From: Bacteroidota bacterium
Lineage (GTDB): Bacteria; Bacteroidota; Bacteroidia; Bacteroidales; B18-G4
Direction: 5' to 3'
NCBI GenBank assembly: GCA_018831055.1
Contig: JAHJRE010000186.1
Coordinates: forward strand, 1-54,331
Length of the DNA: 54,331 nucleotides
Shown here: piece after piece, positions 33,381 to 41,579 of the stretch
How positions within the stretch are numbered: position 1 is the stretch's first letter
Layout of the letters: each line of letters begins with the position of its first letter
Program-made: the position numbers and the translations under genes
The notes under the pieces: model-generated
Told to the model about the DNA's origin: nothing
Databases searched by the model: none
Seen by the model: the letters and a program-made list of their open reading frames with translations, nothing else

Positions 33381-34327
33381 GTCTTCCCGACCTTCGTTTA
33401 ATCCAGGAGGCTTCGCGCCGGATCAAGCCTTTTATTCACAGAACACCACTGCTGAGCAGCACAAGTATCAGGGAAATCACCGGGTGTGAGCTTTATTTCA
33501 AATGTGAGAATCTGCAGAAAGCAGGAGCATTCAAATCACGGGGAGCCTGCAATGCCGTATTTTCTTTGAATGAAGGCGCCATCGACAAAGGAGTATGCAC
33601 CCATTCTTCAGGAAATCATGCCCAGGCTTTGGCCAGGGCGGCAGGCCTTCGAAAAATGCCGGCCTATATAGTCATGCCGGAAACAGCACCCAGGGTAAAA
33701 ATAAATGCCGTAAAAGGGTATGGTGGTATTATCACGTTTTGTAAACCAACTTTAGCTGCCAGAGAATCGACACTGATGGAAGTGGCAGCAAAGACCGGTG
33801 CTACTGAAATTCACCCTTACAATGACTACAGGGTGATCACAGGTCAGGCAACCTGTTGTCTGGAGATATTGGAAGACATACCTGCGCCCGATATTATCAT
33901 TACCCCGGTTGGGGGCGGTGGTCTGCTCAGCGGGACAGCACTCACAGCCGCTTATGTATCCTCTCAAACTAAAATATTTGCTGCTGAACCCAAGGGTGCC
34001 GACGACGCTTACCGCTCCTTTTACAGCAAGACCTTCTTTCCTTCTGAAAACCCCAGAACCATTGCCGATGGATTACTCACATCACTCGGAAGCCTCACAT
34101 TCCCGATCATTTTGGAACATGTCGACCACATCCTGACGGTAGAGGAAAATACCATCATCCAAGCCATGCGGCTAATATGGGAGAGAATGAAAATCATTAT
34201 TGAACCCTCTGCCGCCGTTACTCTGGGTACGGTACTCGAAAACCCGGAGCTATTTGCCGGCAAAAGGACAGTTATCATCCTTTCGGGTGGAAATACAGAC
34301 CTTGATCATATACCATGGTACTCCTGA
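33377..34327 (+). CDS. PLP-dependent serine/threonine dehydratase or serine racemase
   Basis: The 316-aa fold-type II PLP enzyme has the Schiff-base lysine in 'KAGAFKSRGAC' (Lys53). It also has the 'HSSGNHAQA' cofactor/substrate loop (76-84) and a tetraglycine phosphate-binding loop in 'TPVGGGGLLSG' (near 180). There is no C-terminal ACT domain, so it is the short catabolic form and not the feedback-regulated biosynthetic IlvA. 'AAEPKGADDAYRSF' and 'WERMKIIIEPSAA' also resemble eukaryotic serine racemase, so racemisation of serine is possible. It starts with GTG overlapping the phosphatase stop and overlaps the next gene by 13 nt. Confidence 0.87.
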   Translation: MSLPDLRLIQEASRRIKPFIHRTPLLSSTSIREITGCELYFKCENLQKAGAFKSRGACNAVFSLNEGAIDKGVCTHSSGNHAQALARAAGLRKMPAYIVMPETAPRVKINAVKGYGGIITFCKPTLAARESTLMEVAAKTGATEIHPYNDYRVITGQATCCLEILEDIPAPDIIITPVGGGGLLSGTALTAAYVSSQTKIFAAEPKGADDAYRSFYSKTFFPSENPRTIADGLLTSLGSLTFPIILEHVDHILTVEENTIIQAMRLIWERMKIIIEPSAAVTLGTVLENPELFAGKRTVIILSGGNTDLDHIPWYS

Positions 34328-35055
34328 AAACAAAATCTTCCGGCATTCTTTACCTGATACCGAATGTTATTGCTAATGAAGATTCGAACCAGGTAAACAC
34401 CGGGATAATCCTGCCGGTATTGCAAAAGATCAGTGTGCTTTTCGCGGAAGACCTCCGCAATGCCAGACGATTTATCCGCAGCCTGGACCCCGGTTTTAAT
34501 CTCGAACGGCTGGTCATGCATTCCATTGGGAAGCACGCAGATATGATTGAAATATCCGGAGTATTGTCATCCCTTCCTGAAGGATCAGAATGCGGATTGA
34601 TCTCCGAGGCCGGAATGCCCTGTATCGCAGATCCCGGAAATATTATTGTCATGGAAGCTCACAGGATAGGCATGCGGGTGATTCCTATCCAGGGCCCCAA
34701 CTCCATCATCCTGGCTCTGGCTGCCAGCGGGTTTTCCGGTCAGAAATTTGCGTTTCACGGGTATTTGCCGGTCAACCGTAACGAACGCATCCAAAGCATA
34801 CGTGAAATAGAAAGCAATGCATACAAACTGCATCAAACACAAATTTTCATGGAAACACCTTTCAGAAACAATACTCTACTGGATGATATCCTGAAAACAT
34901 GCCGTAATGAAACAATTCTATGCATAGCCGCCAACATCACAGCAAGCAATGAATATATTCAAACGGCTCCGGTCAGGGAATGGAAAAACAAACGTCCCGA
35001 TCTGCACAAACAACCGGCTATTTTCCTGATATATAAAAATGATGATTTTTTTTAA
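34315..35055 (+). CDS. tetrapyrrole-methylase-fold SAM-dependent methyltransferase, RsmI-like
   Basis: The 246-aa protein has the tetrapyrrole methylase fold: 'GILYLIPNVIAN' near the start, 'FAEDLRNARRFI', 'GLISEAGMPCIADPG' (SAM-binding loop, near 105) and 'VIPIQGPNSIILALAASGFSGQKFAFHGYLP'. This is the RsmI relatives' pattern, but it is shorter and lacks the typical C-terminal extension. Bacteroidota usually carry this second RsmI-like paralogue, so 2'-O methylation of 16S rRNA C1402 is uncertain here. It overlaps the preceding dehydratase gene by 13 nt. Confidence 0.82.
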   Translation: MVLLKTKSSGILYLIPNVIANEDSNQVNTGIILPVLQKISVLFAEDLRNARRFIRSLDPGFNLERLVMHSIGKHADMIEISGVLSSLPEGSECGLISEAGMPCIADPGNIIVMEAHRIGMRVIPIQGPNSIILALAASGFSGQKFAFHGYLPVNRNERIQSIREIESNAYKLHQTQIFMETPFRNNTLLDDILKTCRNETILCIAANITASNEYIQTAPVREWKNKRPDLHKQPAIFLIYKNDDFF

Positions 35056-35121
35056 CCACAATTGTAATAAAACCTATTCTTTCAGCGTCTAAAGTATAAT
35101 TTACATCTAATACCACCCACT

Positions 35122-36036
35122 TTGACAGAAACCATACTTTCGATCGAAAACCTGTCGAAAAGTTACGGCAGGATAAGAGCAGTCGACAAACTGAATCTTG
35201 AGGTCAACCGGGGCAATATTTTCGGAATTCTTGGGCCTAACGGGAGCGGTAAGACAACAACATTGGGTATTATCCTTTCGGTGCTGAACCCCAACAGCGG
35301 CCGTTTCACCTGGTTTGGAAAACCTAATAGCAAGTACGACCGGTTCCAGATCGGAGCCATCCTGGAATCGCCTGTTTTTTACCCATACCTCTCCGCGGTT
35401 CAAAATTTAAAGATTTATGCTGATATCCGGAATGTTTCTTATGATGAAATAGACCGCGTGCTGGAGATAGTGGAATTATCGCAAAGAAAAAACAGCCGGT
35501 TCCACACGTATTCGCTGGGAATGAAACAAAGGCTTGCTATTGCTGCCGCCCTGCTGGGAAATCCCAGGGTACTGATCCTGGATGAACCCACCAACGGACT
35601 TGATCCGCAGGGTATCGCCGAGATCAGAAACCTGATCCTTCGTATTGCGAACCAAGGGATTACTATAATTCTGGCAAGCCACCTCCTGGATGAAGTGCAA
35701 AAGATCTGCACCCACGTTGCGGTACTAGACAAAGGCAAAAATATTTTTACCGGAAAAGTTGAGGATGTGATGAACGCATCTTCCCAGGTTGAGATCCGAA
35801 GTTCGGATATGGAACAGTTGGGGAATATCCTTGCAGATATCAATGAAATAAGCACTTTTCAGCGCGAAGGCATCAGCTATATTGTACGCATGAAAGATGG
35901 ATTCGACAGTGGGGCTTTGAACCTTGTACTTTTTCAGAAAGGATTAACCCTTACCCACCTGGCACAGCAAAAGAAATCTCTTGAAAACCATTTCCTTGAA
36001 CTCCTTAAGAACAATGATAAAACTGATAAAAATTGA
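35122..36036 (+). CDS. ABC transporter ATP-binding protein (ABC-2 type)
   Basis: This 304-aa protein has Walker A GPNGSGKT (about 38-45), signature 'YSLGMKQRLAIAAALLG', Walker B 'VLILDEPTNGLD' and a C-terminal ~80-residue extension ('MEQLGNILADINEI...') as in bacitracin/lantibiotic-type exporters. TTG at 35122 is the only start consistent with the conserved N-terminus 'TILSIENLSKSYGRIRAVD'. The permease start lies inside its 3' end (23-nt overlap). The transported substrate is unknown. Confidence 0.9.
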   Translation: MTETILSIENLSKSYGRIRAVDKLNLEVNRGNIFGILGPNGSGKTTTLGIILSVLNPNSGRFTWFGKPNSKYDRFQIGAILESPVFYPYLSAVQNLKIYADIRNVSYDEIDRVLEIVELSQRKNSRFHTYSLGMKQRLAIAAALLGNPRVLILDEPTNGLDPQGIAEIRNLILRIANQGITIILASHLLDEVQKICTHVAVLDKGKNIFTGKVEDVMNASSQVEIRSSDMEQLGNILADINEISTFQREGISYIVRMKDGFDSGALNLVLFQKGLTLTHLAQQKKSLENHFLELLKNNDKTDKN

Positions 36037-36817
36037 GCTGAAAAAAGCGTTTCCAAGCAGGACATTTTGGATACTTGCAGGATTGTACCTTCTGGTTGTT
36101 GGGACTGTATTGCTCGGAGTTCAGAGTTTTCTTGATAATGTTCTCTCTAAAGCCGGAAGTAAAAGCCCTATTCCCATTCCGGAAATAGGAGTCTACGAAT
36201 TCCCGGTCATTTGGCATAATCTTACCTTTCTGGCAGGTTTTTTCAAGATCGTATTGGGAGTAATTGTGATCATCATGATTACCAATGAGTTTTCTTACAA
36301 AACCATACGACAAAACATTATAGCAGGATTCAGCCGGTTGGATTTTCTGAAATCCAAGGTAGGTCTTATTCTGGTTTTATCACTGTATGCAGCCCTGGTG
36401 GTTTTCCTGACAGGTACTATACTGGGGTTCATATACACCCAGGAACTTACGATCAGCTCGTTTTTCAATAAATCCGTTTTCATTGCTGCTTTTGCGCTGG
36501 AAGTTTTCAGCTATTTATGTTTTGCGTTTATGATCGGTTTCCTGGTAAAAAGATCCGGTATTGCCATCGGATTGCTTTTGTTATATAGCTTTGTGATTGA
36601 GCCCATTATCAATTACAAACTCCCGACGGAAGTGGCCGATTTCATGCCCCTGCGCTCCATCAACAATCTTATCGACATACCGAATACAGCCCTCATGAGG
36701 CTTTTTGGCGTAGAATTTCAGGATTATATTTCCGTTTATGATGTGTTACTGGTTATTGCTTATACCATTATTTTCCTGGGAATAACTTATTATGTGCTCA
36801 GAAGAAGAGACCTCTGA
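36014..36817 (+). CDS. ABC-2 type transporter permease
   Basis: The 267-aa membrane protein shows about six hydrophobic helices in the ABC-2 arrangement, with an N-terminal helix, a periplasmic loop and helices clustered from about residue 60 to 265. Typical is 'FLAGFFKIVLGVIVIIMITNEFSYKTIRQNIIAGFSR' (about 70-107), where the coupling 'R.NI..G.SR' is characteristic. The ATG at 36014 gives M-I-K-L-I-K and overlaps the ATPase gene by 23 nt; an in-frame ATG at 35981 would add an unlikely extension. It pairs with the preceding ATPase. Confidence 0.88.
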   Translation: MIKLIKIELKKAFPSRTFWILAGLYLLVVGTVLLGVQSFLDNVLSKAGSKSPIPIPEIGVYEFPVIWHNLTFLAGFFKIVLGVIVIIMITNEFSYKTIRQNIIAGFSRLDFLKSKVGLILVLSLYAALVVFLTGTILGFIYTQELTISSFFNKSVFIAAFALEVFSYLCFAFMIGFLVKRSGIAIGLLLLYSFVIEPIINYKLPTEVADFMPLRSINNLIDIPNTALMRLFGVEFQDYISVYDVLLVIAYTIIFLGITYYVLRRRDL

Positions 36818-36826
36818 TTATATTCC

Positions 36827-36835
36827 TAAATTTGC
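36827..36835 (+). promoter_or_regulatory. putative -7 box (TAAATTTGC) of the small secreted protein gene
   Basis: TAAATTTGC matches TAnnTTTGC 10 nt after the permease stop and 46 nt before the ATG at 36882. No -33 TTG is seen. Confidence 0.45.
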
Positions 36836-36881
36836 ACATGACCGGATCCCGGTCGAAAATTAGCACTTAAACCTTTACATT

Positions 36882-37244
36882 ATGAAAACAAAAAAACGGA
36901 TCACCCTGCCGGCAATATTTATGCTAACAGCCTTAGCCTTAATCCTTATGTCCTTCCAGGAACCAGAAGGAAAAAAAGGTTATGCCACTATGAATATCTA
37001 TGAAAATTTCTCGATTGTGAATTCCATGATCGTAATTACTTATCCGAACGATTCCAGTGAGGTAATCGATCTCGGGCCATTCAAGTACAATGCAGAATAT
37101 TTAAAGGAAAACGGAATAACCATTACCCGAACGCTCAACATGATGTATGACAATGGTTACAGAATTGTCAGCACAACTGCCAGCGGCAAGATCAACTCAA
37201 ATAAGGCAATGAGGATAACAACGATCATATGGGAGAAGGAATAA
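36882..37244 (+). CDS. small secreted protein of unknown function
   Basis: The 120-aa product has an N-terminal signal peptide or anchor (about 6-24, 'LPAIFMLTALALILMSF'). The mature part is about 95 residues of alternating polar/apolar strands: 'GYATMNIYENFSIVNSMIVITYPNDSSEVIDLG', 'GYRIVSTTASGKIN', 'MRITTIIWEKE'. No catalytic motif or known family is recognised. It has its own -7 box and is followed by a 7-nt tandem repeat array between it and the convergent protease gene. Confidence 0.6.
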   Translation: MKTKKRITLPAIFMLTALALILMSFQEPEGKKGYATMNIYENFSIVNSMIVITYPNDSSEVIDLGPFKYNAEYLKENGITITRTLNMMYDNGYRIVSTTASGKINSNKAMRITTIIWEKE

Positions 37245-37260
37245 ACGAAGGCAGCAGGCT

Positions 37261-37395
37261 ACAAGTTACAGGTTGCATGAAGTGAACTCATCCTCAATCC
37301 TCTTACTCTCTGCCACTTGTCGCTTGTAACTTGTAGCTTGTAGCTTGTAACCTGTAACTTGTAACTTGTAACCTGTAACTTGCTACCTGCATCCT
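37261..37395. repeat. tandem array, 7-nt unit GTAACYT, with inverted copies at one end
   Basis: Two units in one orientation (ACAAGTT, ACAGGTT at 37261-37274) and twelve in the opposite orientation (GTAACTT, GTAACCT, GTAGCTT and variants, 37312-37395) bracket a 37-nt stretch. The arms can pair. The word is the reverse complement of the array at 20852-20955, 16 kb away. It fills the gap between two convergent genes. Confidence 0.9.
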
Positions 37396-37415
37396 GTTTC
37401 CCAATCCCATTATGT

Positions 37416-38648
37416 TTAAGCTTCCCGTAGCGCCTTAAGCCTCTTCAGCAAGGGAGGATGGGAATAATAAAAGAAAACATAAGCCGGATGGGGTCTAAGA
37501 TTGCTCAGGTTGTCGACGCTGAGTTTTTTCAGTGCCAGAGCCAGTGAGTCAGCGTTGTAAGTCACAGCAGCATAATTATCAGCCTGATATTCATGCTTCC
37601 TGGAAATAACATTTGACACCAGGCCAATGATAAGGGAAAGAGGACTGTATAACAATCCGAAAACAAGCAAGGACATGTGAAAACCAGGATGTTCAGAGCC
37701 AAGCGCCTGAGAGAGTTCAGGATGTTTCAGGAAGAGGGATAAAATAAAAAGCATAAATCCTGTTTGCAATACCGACATCACTATTCCCTTGAGGGTGTGT
37801 TTCTTTTTATAATGGCCAACCTCATGAGCCAGAACAGCCACCAGTTCTTCTTTCGTATGTTTTTCAATAAGAGTATCATACAATACGATCCGCTTTTTAG
37901 GACCCAACCCGGTGAAATAAGCATTCCCTTTACTTGAACGGCGTGATCCATCAATGACATAAATATTTTTCAAGCGGAAACTGACAGAGGATGCATATCT
38001 TTCGATAGCATTTCGCAAATCTCCCTGTTCGAGGGGAGTCTGGCGATTAAACCAGGGAACAATAAAATTCGAATAAAACATAGCCATGAAGATCATAAAA
38101 CCACTGATGACGGCCCAGGCGATAAGCCAGAACCATGGCCCACTGATCATGTAAATCCAGACGATCAAAGCCAGTAATCCGCCCCCAATAATTCCTCCAA
38201 GCATCCATCCCTTTAGTTTATCCAGGATAAACGTTTTAGGCGTAGTCTTATTAAACCCGAAACGCTCCTCTATTACAAAGGTGCTGTATGCTGAAAATGG
38301 AATGGAAACCACATCAGCGGCCAAACCCAGAATCCCAAAGAAAAGAAGAGCCATTACTACCGGATTAACAGTCACCTGCCTCACCAGTGAATCCACCCAG
38401 GCAAAACCACCTCCCGCAATTAAAAGAAGCATAAGGACAAGAGAAACACTATCCGTAATGAGAGAAAACCTCTGTTTTACTCTAAGATAGCGTTGAGATT
38501 TCCGGTAGTTATCCGGGTCGTAAATCCCGGCCAGTTCTTCCGGAAGATTATCAGACCAGCAGGTAGAGTTCAGATAGTCGAGAATTCTTTCCAGAATGAA
38601 TTCCAGTAGTATAAAACCAAGGATGATATAAAATAAAAGTTGGACCAT
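37416..38648 (-). CDS. M48 family metallopeptidase, CAAX prenyl protease 1-like (Ste24)
   Basis: The 410-aa integral membrane zinc peptidase has 'VAVLAHEVGHYKKKHT' (HExxH near residue 275) and the third ligand Glu in 'SRKHEYQADNYA'. Several N-terminal helices precede 'GIYDPDNYRKSQRYLRVKQRF', a Ste24 hallmark. It likely cleaves membrane proteins or peptides at the inner membrane. The ATG at 38648 was preferred because relatives begin just before 'LLFYIILGFILLEF' and it avoids overlap with the upstream gene. An ATG at 38693 would add 15 residues and overlap that gene by 34 nt. Confidence 0.9.
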   Translation of the reverse strand: MVQLLFYIILGFILLEFILERILDYLNSTCWSDNLPEELAGIYDPDNYRKSQRYLRVKQRFSLITDSVSLVLMLLLIAGGGFAWVDSLVRQVTVNPVVMALLFFGILGLAADVVSIPFSAYSTFVIEERFGFNKTTPKTFILDKLKGWMLGGIIGGGLLALIVWIYMISGPWFWLIAWAVISGFMIFMAMFYSNFIVPWFNRQTPLEQGDLRNAIERYASSVSFRLKNIYVIDGSRRSSKGNAYFTGLGPKKRIVLYDTLIEKHTKEELVAVLAHEVGHYKKKHTLKGIVMSVLQTGFMLFILSLFLKHPELSQALGSEHPGFHMSLLVFGLLYSPLSLIIGLVSNVISRKHEYQADNYAAVTYNADSLALALKKLSVDNLSNLRPHPAYVFFYYSHPPLLKRLKALREA

Positions 38649-38659
38649 AAGAAAAGTGG

Positions 38660-40756
38660 TTAATAACTCCCTCCCCATTTCCTGCCAAGCCATTCAAGGG
38701 AAAGGATGAAAAGTAAAAGAAAGAAAATCCAGGGAAGGCTGATCATATCAGTATACTTTTCACGGGTATAAATCAAAGGTTTGATATCAGAACGTTGCTC
38801 AACAGAATCTTTAAGTGATAATAACTGTTCAGGAAGCACCATACTACCGCCGGATGCCTTGGATATCCTGAAAAGCAGGTTGTGGTTGGCGGTCTGGGAG
38901 ATACTTTCAAGGCTGACATCCAAAACAGGAAACTCCCCGGTTTCTTCCAAAATCTCATTTCCAATATAGGCTTTGGCATGATACCTGTATATTCCGGGTT
39001 GAAGATGCCCTGCGTCTAAAATGTATGTCTCATCAAGGCTATTGAAAGTAAAATCATAAACTTGTCCGGATTCGTTTATTATTTTAATGGTGATTTCCTT
39101 TCCTGAAAGGAAGTTAAAATTCTCATCATACAATTCAGCATGCAAAACAACATCCTGGTTTTCAAAATACTGCCTGGCCACTTCCACACGGAACCTTTTA
39201 CGATCTTCATCAAGAGACAGGTAACGTATGAAATGTGAAATCAGGGTGTTAAATCTTTCGTGATTCCCATTCGAAGAATAATCGCTCAGCCTCCAGCGCC
39301 ACAAGCCTTCGCCTGCTATTATTCCGGTTTTGGTGTCTGCATTCCGGCCCATTATCGCTAACGGTCGTTGTGTTTCGGCAGAATAAATTTTCTGGTAAAG
39401 CATTACCTGCATTGAGGGGGCGAAACGATAATCACCGCTTCGACAAAGCAAAGGAGGCATGGAAGGGAACATCTGTCTGATGTCATCAGGGATCTGGAAA
39501 AGGGAAAAATCGGGATTAAGCCATGCTTGTGCTTCATCCTTTGCATCGGAATAATTATCTACCAAAACCCCGGAACCCGATCCATTAAAAATATTTATAT
39601 CACTAAGAGAGCCAAGAATATACAAAACCGGCACATCTCCATCCCTGATTTCTTCCATGACGCGTAAGGAGGCCGTGCTGGAAGATGGCAGCTGGTGCAA
39701 AATTACGAGCTGATACTCCCCGATACTTCCTGTAAAATCATTGATCAGAAAATCCTCAGCTTCATAAAAATAGGTACTTCGAATGGCCTCTTTGAGGGCA
39801 GAAACATCAGGATGGGCTGCCTGATAAAGAATAAGAATTTTCTGTTTGGCATCCAGGACATCAATAAAAAACCTGCTTTCATTATTAGCAATAATGTTTT
39901 CGCCCTCCAGGATCCGAACCCTCGCGGTATAGGAATTTATGCCGGGTTCACTTGCCGTCAATGATGCGCGGATAATGCGGGAAAACCTGTCACTGTTAAT
40001 ATTGACAGGTTCGGAATATACAACACGGGCATTCTTTATGATCTCAAGCATACTTTGTTTGCCCTGACAACCAAATGCCTGTAAAACTACCTCCACGGGA
40101 AATTCGTTCCCCATGTATGCAATTTTATTGTAGTTAACAGTTCGCACCAGCAAATCCATCTGCCGGGTTGTATCACCAAGGGCAACAGTAAAAACCGGAT
40201 AGTTCCCCCACTCCAGAGTGTAAAAGGGATTTTGCCCCCTGTTATAAATCCCGTCACTGGCAAGGATCACAGCTCCAAGGTTAAGATTCTCATATCTTGC
40301 ATCTACATCCTCCAATGCACTGGCAATATCCGTTGATTTGTCAGTAAAAACCATATTCAACAGATCACTTTCCTGTTCTCTGATTTTTTCACCGAAAGCA
40401 TAAACATCAACCTGGTAGTTTTCCGATAATTCTGCCAGTAGTTTCCGGCTATCTGAAAGGTAAGCGGACCATAGAAGAGAGTCCTGCGGGACAAATACGG
40501 AAGACGACTCATCCTGTAAAAAAACGATTACAGGTTTATCAACCCATTCAGTTACAGATCTGACCAATGGAGAAAGCAAAAGAAACGCCAGAAGGGTCAC
40601 CCCCACTCCCCTCAAAACCGCAAGCACCCTTTTCAGATTCACATTAAGCTCATCCGATTTATTCCTGTAATACAAGATAAGAGCATAAACGGTTCCGGTG
40701 ACCATGCAAAGCAAAACAAACCAGAACGGATAGGATGTAATTATGTCGAATTTCAA
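38660..40756 (-). CDS. membrane protein with VWA-like domain, hypothetical
   Basis: The 698-aa protein starts with two hydrophobic helices (about 10-29 and 44-66). A large non-cytoplasmic part follows, and it ends with one helix ('LPWIFFLLLFILSLEWLG') before a short tail. A segment beginning 'PVIVFLQDESSSVF' (Asp82-x-Ser84-x-Ser86) resembles the MIDAS D-x-S-x-S of von Willebrand A domains, followed by 'AVILASDGIYNRGQNP', matching the conserved 'DG..n' strand of VWA. The architecture resembles Bacteroidota BatA-neighbour/glutamine-amidotransferase-like membrane proteins. The function is not known. It lies 13 nt after fabG and just before the M48 gene. Confidence 0.7.
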   Translation of the reverse strand: MKFDIITSYPFWFVLLCMVTGTVYALILYYRNKSDELNVNLKRVLAVLRGVGVTLLAFLLLSPLVRSVTEWVDKPVIVFLQDESSSVFVPQDSLLWSAYLSDSRKLLAELSENYQVDVYAFGEKIREQESDLLNMVFTDKSTDIASALEDVDARYENLNLGAVILASDGIYNRGQNPFYTLEWGNYPVFTVALGDTTRQMDLLVRTVNYNKIAYMGNEFPVEVVLQAFGCQGKQSMLEIIKNARVVYSEPVNINSDRFSRIIRASLTASEPGINSYTARVRILEGENIIANNESRFFIDVLDAKQKILILYQAAHPDVSALKEAIRSTYFYEAEDFLINDFTGSIGEYQLVILHQLPSSSTASLRVMEEIRDGDVPVLYILGSLSDINIFNGSGSGVLVDNYSDAKDEAQAWLNPDFSLFQIPDDIRQMFPSMPPLLCRSGDYRFAPSMQVMLYQKIYSAETQRPLAIMGRNADTKTGIIAGEGLWRWRLSDYSSNGNHERFNTLISHFIRYLSLDEDRKRFRVEVARQYFENQDVVLHAELYDENFNFLSGKEITIKIINESGQVYDFTFNSLDETYILDAGHLQPGIYRYHAKAYIGNEILEETGEFPVLDVSLESISQTANHNLLFRISKASGGSMVLPEQLLSLKDSVEQRSDIKPLIYTREKYTDMISLPWIFFLLLFILSLEWLGRKWGGSY

Positions 40757-40769
40757 TGCAGAAAATAAT

Positions 40770-41516
40770 TTAACGGTTCATTCCTCCGCAAACGCTGACA
40801 ACCTGTCCGGTAACATAGGATGAAAGGTCGCTTGCAAGGAATAATGCAGTATTCGCAACATCATCCGGAGTGCCTCCACGTTGCAGCGGAATTTCACTGA
40901 TCCATTTTACTCTTACATCTTCAGGAAGCTTGTGGGTCATTTCTGTTTCGATGAATCCGGGTGCGATAGCGTTACAACGTATATTCCTGGATCCCAATTC
41001 ATGAGCAATTGATTTTGTAAATCCAATAATACCGGCTTTACTGGCCGAATAGTTTGATTGCCCTGCATTTCCATTCACGCCCACCACAGAACTCATATTA
41101 ATGATAGAGCCGGAACGTTGTTTGATCATAGCCCTCTGAACGGCCTTGGTAAGATTGAAAACGGATTTCAGGTTTACCTTCATGATCAGATCCCAGTCGT
41201 TTTCAGTCATTCTCATTAACAGGTTGTCGCGGGTAATGCCGGCATTGTTTACCAGGATATCGATTTTACCAAAATCCTGTAACACCTGTTGAACCAACTC
41301 CTCGCTCTTCTCAAAGGATCCGGCGTCGGAGGCATAGCCTTTGGCTTTAATGCCCATGGATAGCAATTCGCCTTCGAGTGCTTTCACATTTTCATCCACA
41401 GAAAGGTCGGAGAAAGCAATATCAGCTCCTTCTGTTGCGAAGGCCAGGGCAATGGATTTCCCGATGCCTCTGGCGGCTCCGGTAATCAAAGCAGTTTTTC
41501 CTTGTAATAGTCCCAT
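40770..41516 (-). CDS. fabG: 3-oxoacyl-[acyl-carrier-protein] reductase
   Basis: The 248-aa SDR enzyme reduces beta-ketoacyl-ACP with NADPH in fatty-acid elongation. The cofactor loop 'ITGAARGIG' (11-19), 'NNAGITRDNLLMRM' (90-102), the catalytic Ser142/143-Tyr156-Lys160 ('NMSSVVGVNGNAGQSNYSASK') and 'APGFIETEMT' all fit FabG. Length is exact for the family. A -7 box (TATCTTTG on the minus strand, 41552-41545) precedes it. Confidence 0.93.
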   Translation of the reverse strand: MGLLQGKTALITGAARGIGKSIALAFATEGADIAFSDLSVDENVKALEGELLSMGIKAKGYASDAGSFEKSEELVQQVLQDFGKIDILVNNAGITRDNLLMRMTENDWDLIMKVNLKSVFNLTKAVQRAMIKQRSGSIINMSSVVGVNGNAGQSNYSASKAGIIGFTKSIAHELGSRNIRCNAIAPGFIETEMTHKLPEDVRVKWISEIPLQRGGTPDDVANTALFLASDLSSYVTGQVVSVCGGMNR

Positions 41517-41544
41517 AATGATCCGATTAATTCATAAACTGGTT

Positions 41545-41552
41545 CAAAGATA
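41545..41552 (-). promoter_or_regulatory. putative -7 box (TATCTTTG) of fabG
   Basis: On the minus strand TATCTTTG fits TAnnTTTG, with a predicted start near 41538 and a leader of about 22 nt. It would separate fabG from the glycogen gene upstream. Confidence 0.45.
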
Positions 41553-41579
41553 AATAAAGCCATTGTAATAAAGAAAGAA

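Noticed and set aside
34315-35055. Assignment of the methylase as true RsmI
   Set aside because: The fold matches, but the protein is short and Bacteroidota often have two such paralogues, so no gene symbol was given.
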